The notes under the pieces are model-generated. The model was not told the origin of the DNA. It searched no databases and saw only the letters and a list, made by a program, of their open reading frames with translations. 64,000 nucleotides of DNA from Oscillospiraceae bacterium (lineage in GTDB: Bacteria; Bacillota; Clostridia; Oscillospirales; Ruminococcaceae), in NCBI GenBank assembly GCA_017828975.1, contig JAGAJN010000016.1:62001-126000 (forward strand). The letters run 5' to 3'. The position numbers and the translations under genes were made by a program. Shown here in pieces: positions 61,866 to 64,000 of this stretch (its first letter is position 1; each line of letters starts with the position of its first letter).

Positions 61866-62456
61866 ATGAGTTTAGTACCTTATGTAGTTGAACAGACCAG
61901 CAGAGGAGAGCGTTCCTACGATATTTTTTCCAGACTGCTCAATGACAGGATCATTATGCTTTCCGAGGAAGTGAATAACACCACAGCAAGTCTTGTTGTG
62001 GCGCAGCTGCTCTATCTTGAGGGACAGGACAGTGAAAAGGACATCAGCCTGTATATCAACAGCCCGGGCGGTTCCATCACTGCCGGTATGGCTATCTATG
62101 ATACCATTCAGTATATCAAGTGTGATGTTTCCACTATTTGTATGGGTATGGCTGCTTCTATGGGTGCTTTCCTGCTTGCGGCAGGTACCAAGGGCAAGAG
62201 AATGGCTCTTCCGAATTCTGAGATACTCATTCATCAGCCTCTTATCGCAGGCGGCGGTATCTCCGGTCAGTGCACAGATATAAAGATACACTCCGATCAT
62301 ATGGTTGCCACAAGAGAAAAGATGAACAGGATCCTCTCGGAAAATACCGGCAAGCCTCTGGAGGATATTATCAGGGATACCGAAAGAGATAACTATATGA
62401 CAGCCGAGGAGGCCAAGGAATATGGTCTTATCGACAAGGTAATTTACAAGAGATAA
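61866..62456 (+). CDS. clpP: ATP-dependent Clp protease proteolytic subunit
   Basis: ClpP (196 residues) is the barrel-forming serine protease fed by ClpX and other ATPases. The catalytic Ser98 is in [11 protein letters not shown] and His123 in ILIHQPL; the third residue, Asp, is in the following segment near residue 172 (RDTERDNYM). The N-terminal [15 protein letters not shown] is typical. GAGG lies before the ATG at 61866; the longer open frame running from inside tig is a chance extension. clpX follows 44 bp later. Confidence 0.97.
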   Translation: MSLVPYVVEQTSRGERSYDIFSRLLNDRIIMLSEEVNNTTASLVVAQLLYLEGQDSEKDISLYINSPGGSITAGMAIYDTIQYIKCDVSTICMGMAASMGAFLLAAGTKGKRMALPNSEILIHQPLIAGGGISGQCTDIKIHSDHMVATREKMNRILSENTGKPLEDIIRDTERDNYMTAEEAKEYGLIDKVIYKR

Positions 62457-62500
62457 CAAAAATTAAAAAATTTCAATTATTTGCAGGAAATGAGATATAT

Positions 62501-63766
62501 ATGAAAAAATGCAGTTTTTGCGGAAGAACCGAAAACAAGGTTCAGAATATGTTTTCCGCAGCGGATGTTTGTATTTGCGATGAATGTGTGGTTTGCTGCT
62601 ACGAAATGCTTATGACCAATGAGGCGCTGGGCTATAATCCCGAAAAGGTCAAGAATATCAATAAGTCTGCCGATAAGTCACTAAAGCTTATCAAGCCTGC
62701 TGAGATAAAGAAAATTCTGGACGAATATATCATCGGTCAGGATGCTGCCAAGGTTTCGCTCAGTGTCGCAGTTTATAACCATTATAAGCGTATTCTGACT
62801 CAGGAGAAGAATGCCGCCGGCGGAAGCAGCAATCCCGATGACGTTGAGCTCCAGAAGAGCAATGTGCTTCTGCTTGGACCTACCGGTGTCGGAAAGACCT
62901 TGCTTGCTCAGACACTTGCTAAGATACTGGACGTTCCCTTTGCAATTGCAGATGCTACCACCCTCACCGAGGCAGGTTATGTCGGCGATGACGTTGAGAA
63001 CGTGCTTGTAAGGCTTATTCAGGCGGCAAACTTCGATGTGGAGGCTGCCGAGAAGGGTATCATCTACATTGATGAGATAGATAAGATTGGAAGAAAATCC
63101 GAGAATACGTCCATTACCCGCGATGTAAGCGGTGAGGGCGTTCAGCAGGCACTTCTGAAGATCATTGAGGGAACTGTTTCCAATGTTTCTCCTCAGGGCG
63201 GAAGAAAGCACCCCAATCAGGAGTTTATCCATATTGATACGAAGAATATCCTGTTTATCTGCGGCGGCGCTTTTGACGGACTTGAAAAGGTCATTAAAAA
63301 GAGAACAGACTCCTCCTCTCTTGGCTTTGGTGCACAACTAAAGGCAAAGTCTGAGGACGATGTTAATATTTTCGATAACGTTGAGCCCGATGATCTGGTC
63401 AAGTTTGGTCTGGTTCCCGAACTGGTCGGACGTCTGCCTGTTATTACGGCGCTGGAATCTCTCAATGAGGACGCATTGGTAAGAATCCTTTCTGAACCTA
63501 AAAATGCTCTTGTTAAGCAGTACACCAAGCTGTTTGCTATGGACGGTGTTGAGCTGGTTATCGAAGAGGACGCTAAGCGAGAGATAGCTAAGCTGGCTAT
63601 CGAACGTAAGACAGGTGCGAGAGGTCTGCGTTCCATTGTTGAAAATCTCCTTATGGATTCTATGTTCAATATACCCTCGGATAAGGGTGTAACAAAGGTT
63701 GTAGTCAATGTGGACTGCGTTCTTGGGAAGGAAAAGCCCACCGTTGTCCACGGAAAGAAGCGCTGA
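62501..63766 (+). CDS. clpX: ATP-dependent Clp protease ATP-binding subunit
   Basis: ClpX (421 residues) unfolds substrates and passes them to ClpP. The N-terminal zinc-binding domain has four cysteines (CSFCGR and CICDECV), Walker A is GPTGVGKT at residues 126-133, Walker [12 protein letters not shown], and [13 protein letters not shown] and [12 protein letters not shown] are the sensor and C-domain motifs. The length is typical. AGGAAATGAG lies before the ATG. A terminator and a new promoter follow. Confidence 0.97.
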   Translation: MKKCSFCGRTENKVQNMFSAADVCICDECVVCCYEMLMTNEALGYNPEKVKNINKSADKSLKLIKPAEIKKILDEYIIGQDAAKVSLSVAVYNHYKRILTQEKNAAGGSSNPDDVELQKSNVLLLGPTGVGKTLLAQTLAKILDVPFAIADATTLTEAGYVGDDVENVLVRLIQAANFDVEAAEKGIIYIDEIDKIGRKSENTSITRDVSGEGVQQALLKIIEGTVSNVSPQGGRKHPNQEFIHIDTKNILFICGGAFDGLEKVIKKRTDSSSLGFGAQLKAKSEDDVNIFDNVEPDDLVKFGLVPELVGRLPVITALESLNEDALVRILSEPKNALVKQYTKLFAMDGVELVIEEDAKREIAKLAIERKTGARGLRSIVENLLMDSMFNIPSDKGVTKVVVNVDCVLGKEKPTVVHGKKR

Positions 63767-63776
63767 AAAAAGTAAC

Positions 63777-63817
63777 GGCGTATCCGAAGATTCGGCTGAA
63801 ATTCTTTCGGATACGCC
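63777..63817 (+). terminator. intrinsic terminator after clpX
   Basis: 12-bp stem GGCGTATCCGAA / TTCGGATACGCC with a 17-nt loop, then TTATCTAATCTT. Confidence 0.75.
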
Positions 63818-63891
63818 TTATCTAATCTTATGCCGAAAAATTTGAAAATTATTTTCCCCGAGAAGGAAATTGATATATTAATATTTACTAC

Positions 63892-63920
63892 TTGCAAAAT
63901 CCGCAGTTTTGTCTTATAAT
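63892..63920 (+). promoter_or_regulatory. promoter for a gene beyond the window
   Basis: TTGCAA, 17-nt spacer, TATAAT. The 80 nt after it can form a hairpin (CAAACAT/ATGTTTG near 63943-63958) and contain no convincing long frame, so the gene, often a Lon-type protease in this context, lies to the right. Confidence 0.75.
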
Positions 63921-64000
63921 ATAGTTATATGAACTGCTTCTGCAAACATTATGTTTGCGGCAGATAAACTGCTTTGTTCCGATAAATAGCTTTTCGGCTT

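Noticed and set aside
61407..62456. A 349-codon open frame covering clpP and running back into tig
   Set aside because: The upstream part is a shadow of tig in another frame; clpP has a normal start at 61866 with a ribosome binding site and standard length.
63929..63967. A 12-codon frame with three cysteines starting almost at the predicted transcription start near the window end
   Set aside because: Too short, no ribosome binding site, and it overlaps a hairpin; a leader peptide is possible but unsupported.

Overview
The window is a 64 kb stretch of ordinary chromosome from a spore-forming, low-to-moderate GC Firmicute. The best fit is the Clostridia, in or near Ruminococcus (Oscillospiraceae). 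This rests on an alpha/beta-type SASP gene, SpoVB-, SpoIIM- and SpoIVFB-like membrane proteins, type III glutamine synthetase, a GH44 glycoside hydrolase-like protein, a THF riboswitch in front of folT, and the hprK-PHP-murB-rapZ-whiA-dnaE-pfkA and rplS-lepB-rbgA-rnhB-yraN gene orders. No rRNA, tRNA, CRISPR array, phage or transposase was seen. Nearly all genes are on the + strand; the only clear minus-strand gene is the MATE/SpoVB-like flippase at 2.2-3.7 kb.

Layout. 0-2.2 kb: two lipoproteins, a DUF2975-like membrane protein and a GNAT enzyme. 3.8-9.3 kb: murD, two tandem M42 aminopeptidases, a GNAT enzyme and a PLP-dependent methionine gamma-lyase-family protein. 9.4-14.1 kb: gatC-gatA and a gene in which gatB is fused in frame to a complete archaeal-type aspartyl-tRNA synthetase. 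14.2-16.5 kb: glnN behind a leader that folds as a strong intrinsic terminator. 16.7-20.8 kb: a membrane-anchored GH44-like protein with an altered acid/base motif, followed by a GGDEF protein. 20.9-24.7 kb: cdaA-cdaR (c-di-AMP) and an FAD oxidoreductase. 24.9-25.1 kb: SASP. 25.2-33.4 kb: hprK behind a 100-nt hairpin leader, then PHP phosphatase, murB, rapZ, whiA and dnaE. 33.5-38 kb: pfkA behind two overlapping promoters, THF riboswitch-folT, proC, a SpoIIM-like and a DUF624-like protein. 38-41.2 kb: rpsO, then pnp behind a long hairpin leader. 41.2-45.2 kb: recD2-comF-mreB. 45.3-54.9 kb: a very Cys-rich protein, a dTMP kinase-like protein, DUF2156, DJ-1, 5-formyl-THF cyclo-ligase, mltG, a U32 peptidase, a SpoIVFB-like protease whose ribosome binding site lies in a hairpin, and a radical SAM/DUF2344 pair. 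54.9-64 kb: rplS leader and operon, thrC, a metallophosphoesterase, tig, clpP, clpX, and a promoter for a gene beyond the window.

How the genes work together. Most are housekeeping: cell wall (murD, murB, mltG, mreB, flippase), translation (gatCAB, rpsO, rplS, rbgA), RNA decay (pnp), proteostasis (tig, clpP, clpX, lepB), nucleotide second messengers (GGDEF, CdaA/CdaR) and central control (hprK, rapZ, whiA, glnN). The most unusual item is the GatB-AspRS fusion, which would put misacylation of tRNA-Asn with Asp and its amidation to Asn-tRNA-Asn on one polypeptide. Next are several RNA leaders with large, apparently undescribed secondary structures (glnN, hprK, pnp, the SpoIVFB-like gene) and the GH44-like/GGDEF pair, which may be a surface-polysaccharide sensor. 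Start codons were chosen from Shine-Dalgarno spacing; family assignments are from recalled motifs and not from searches.
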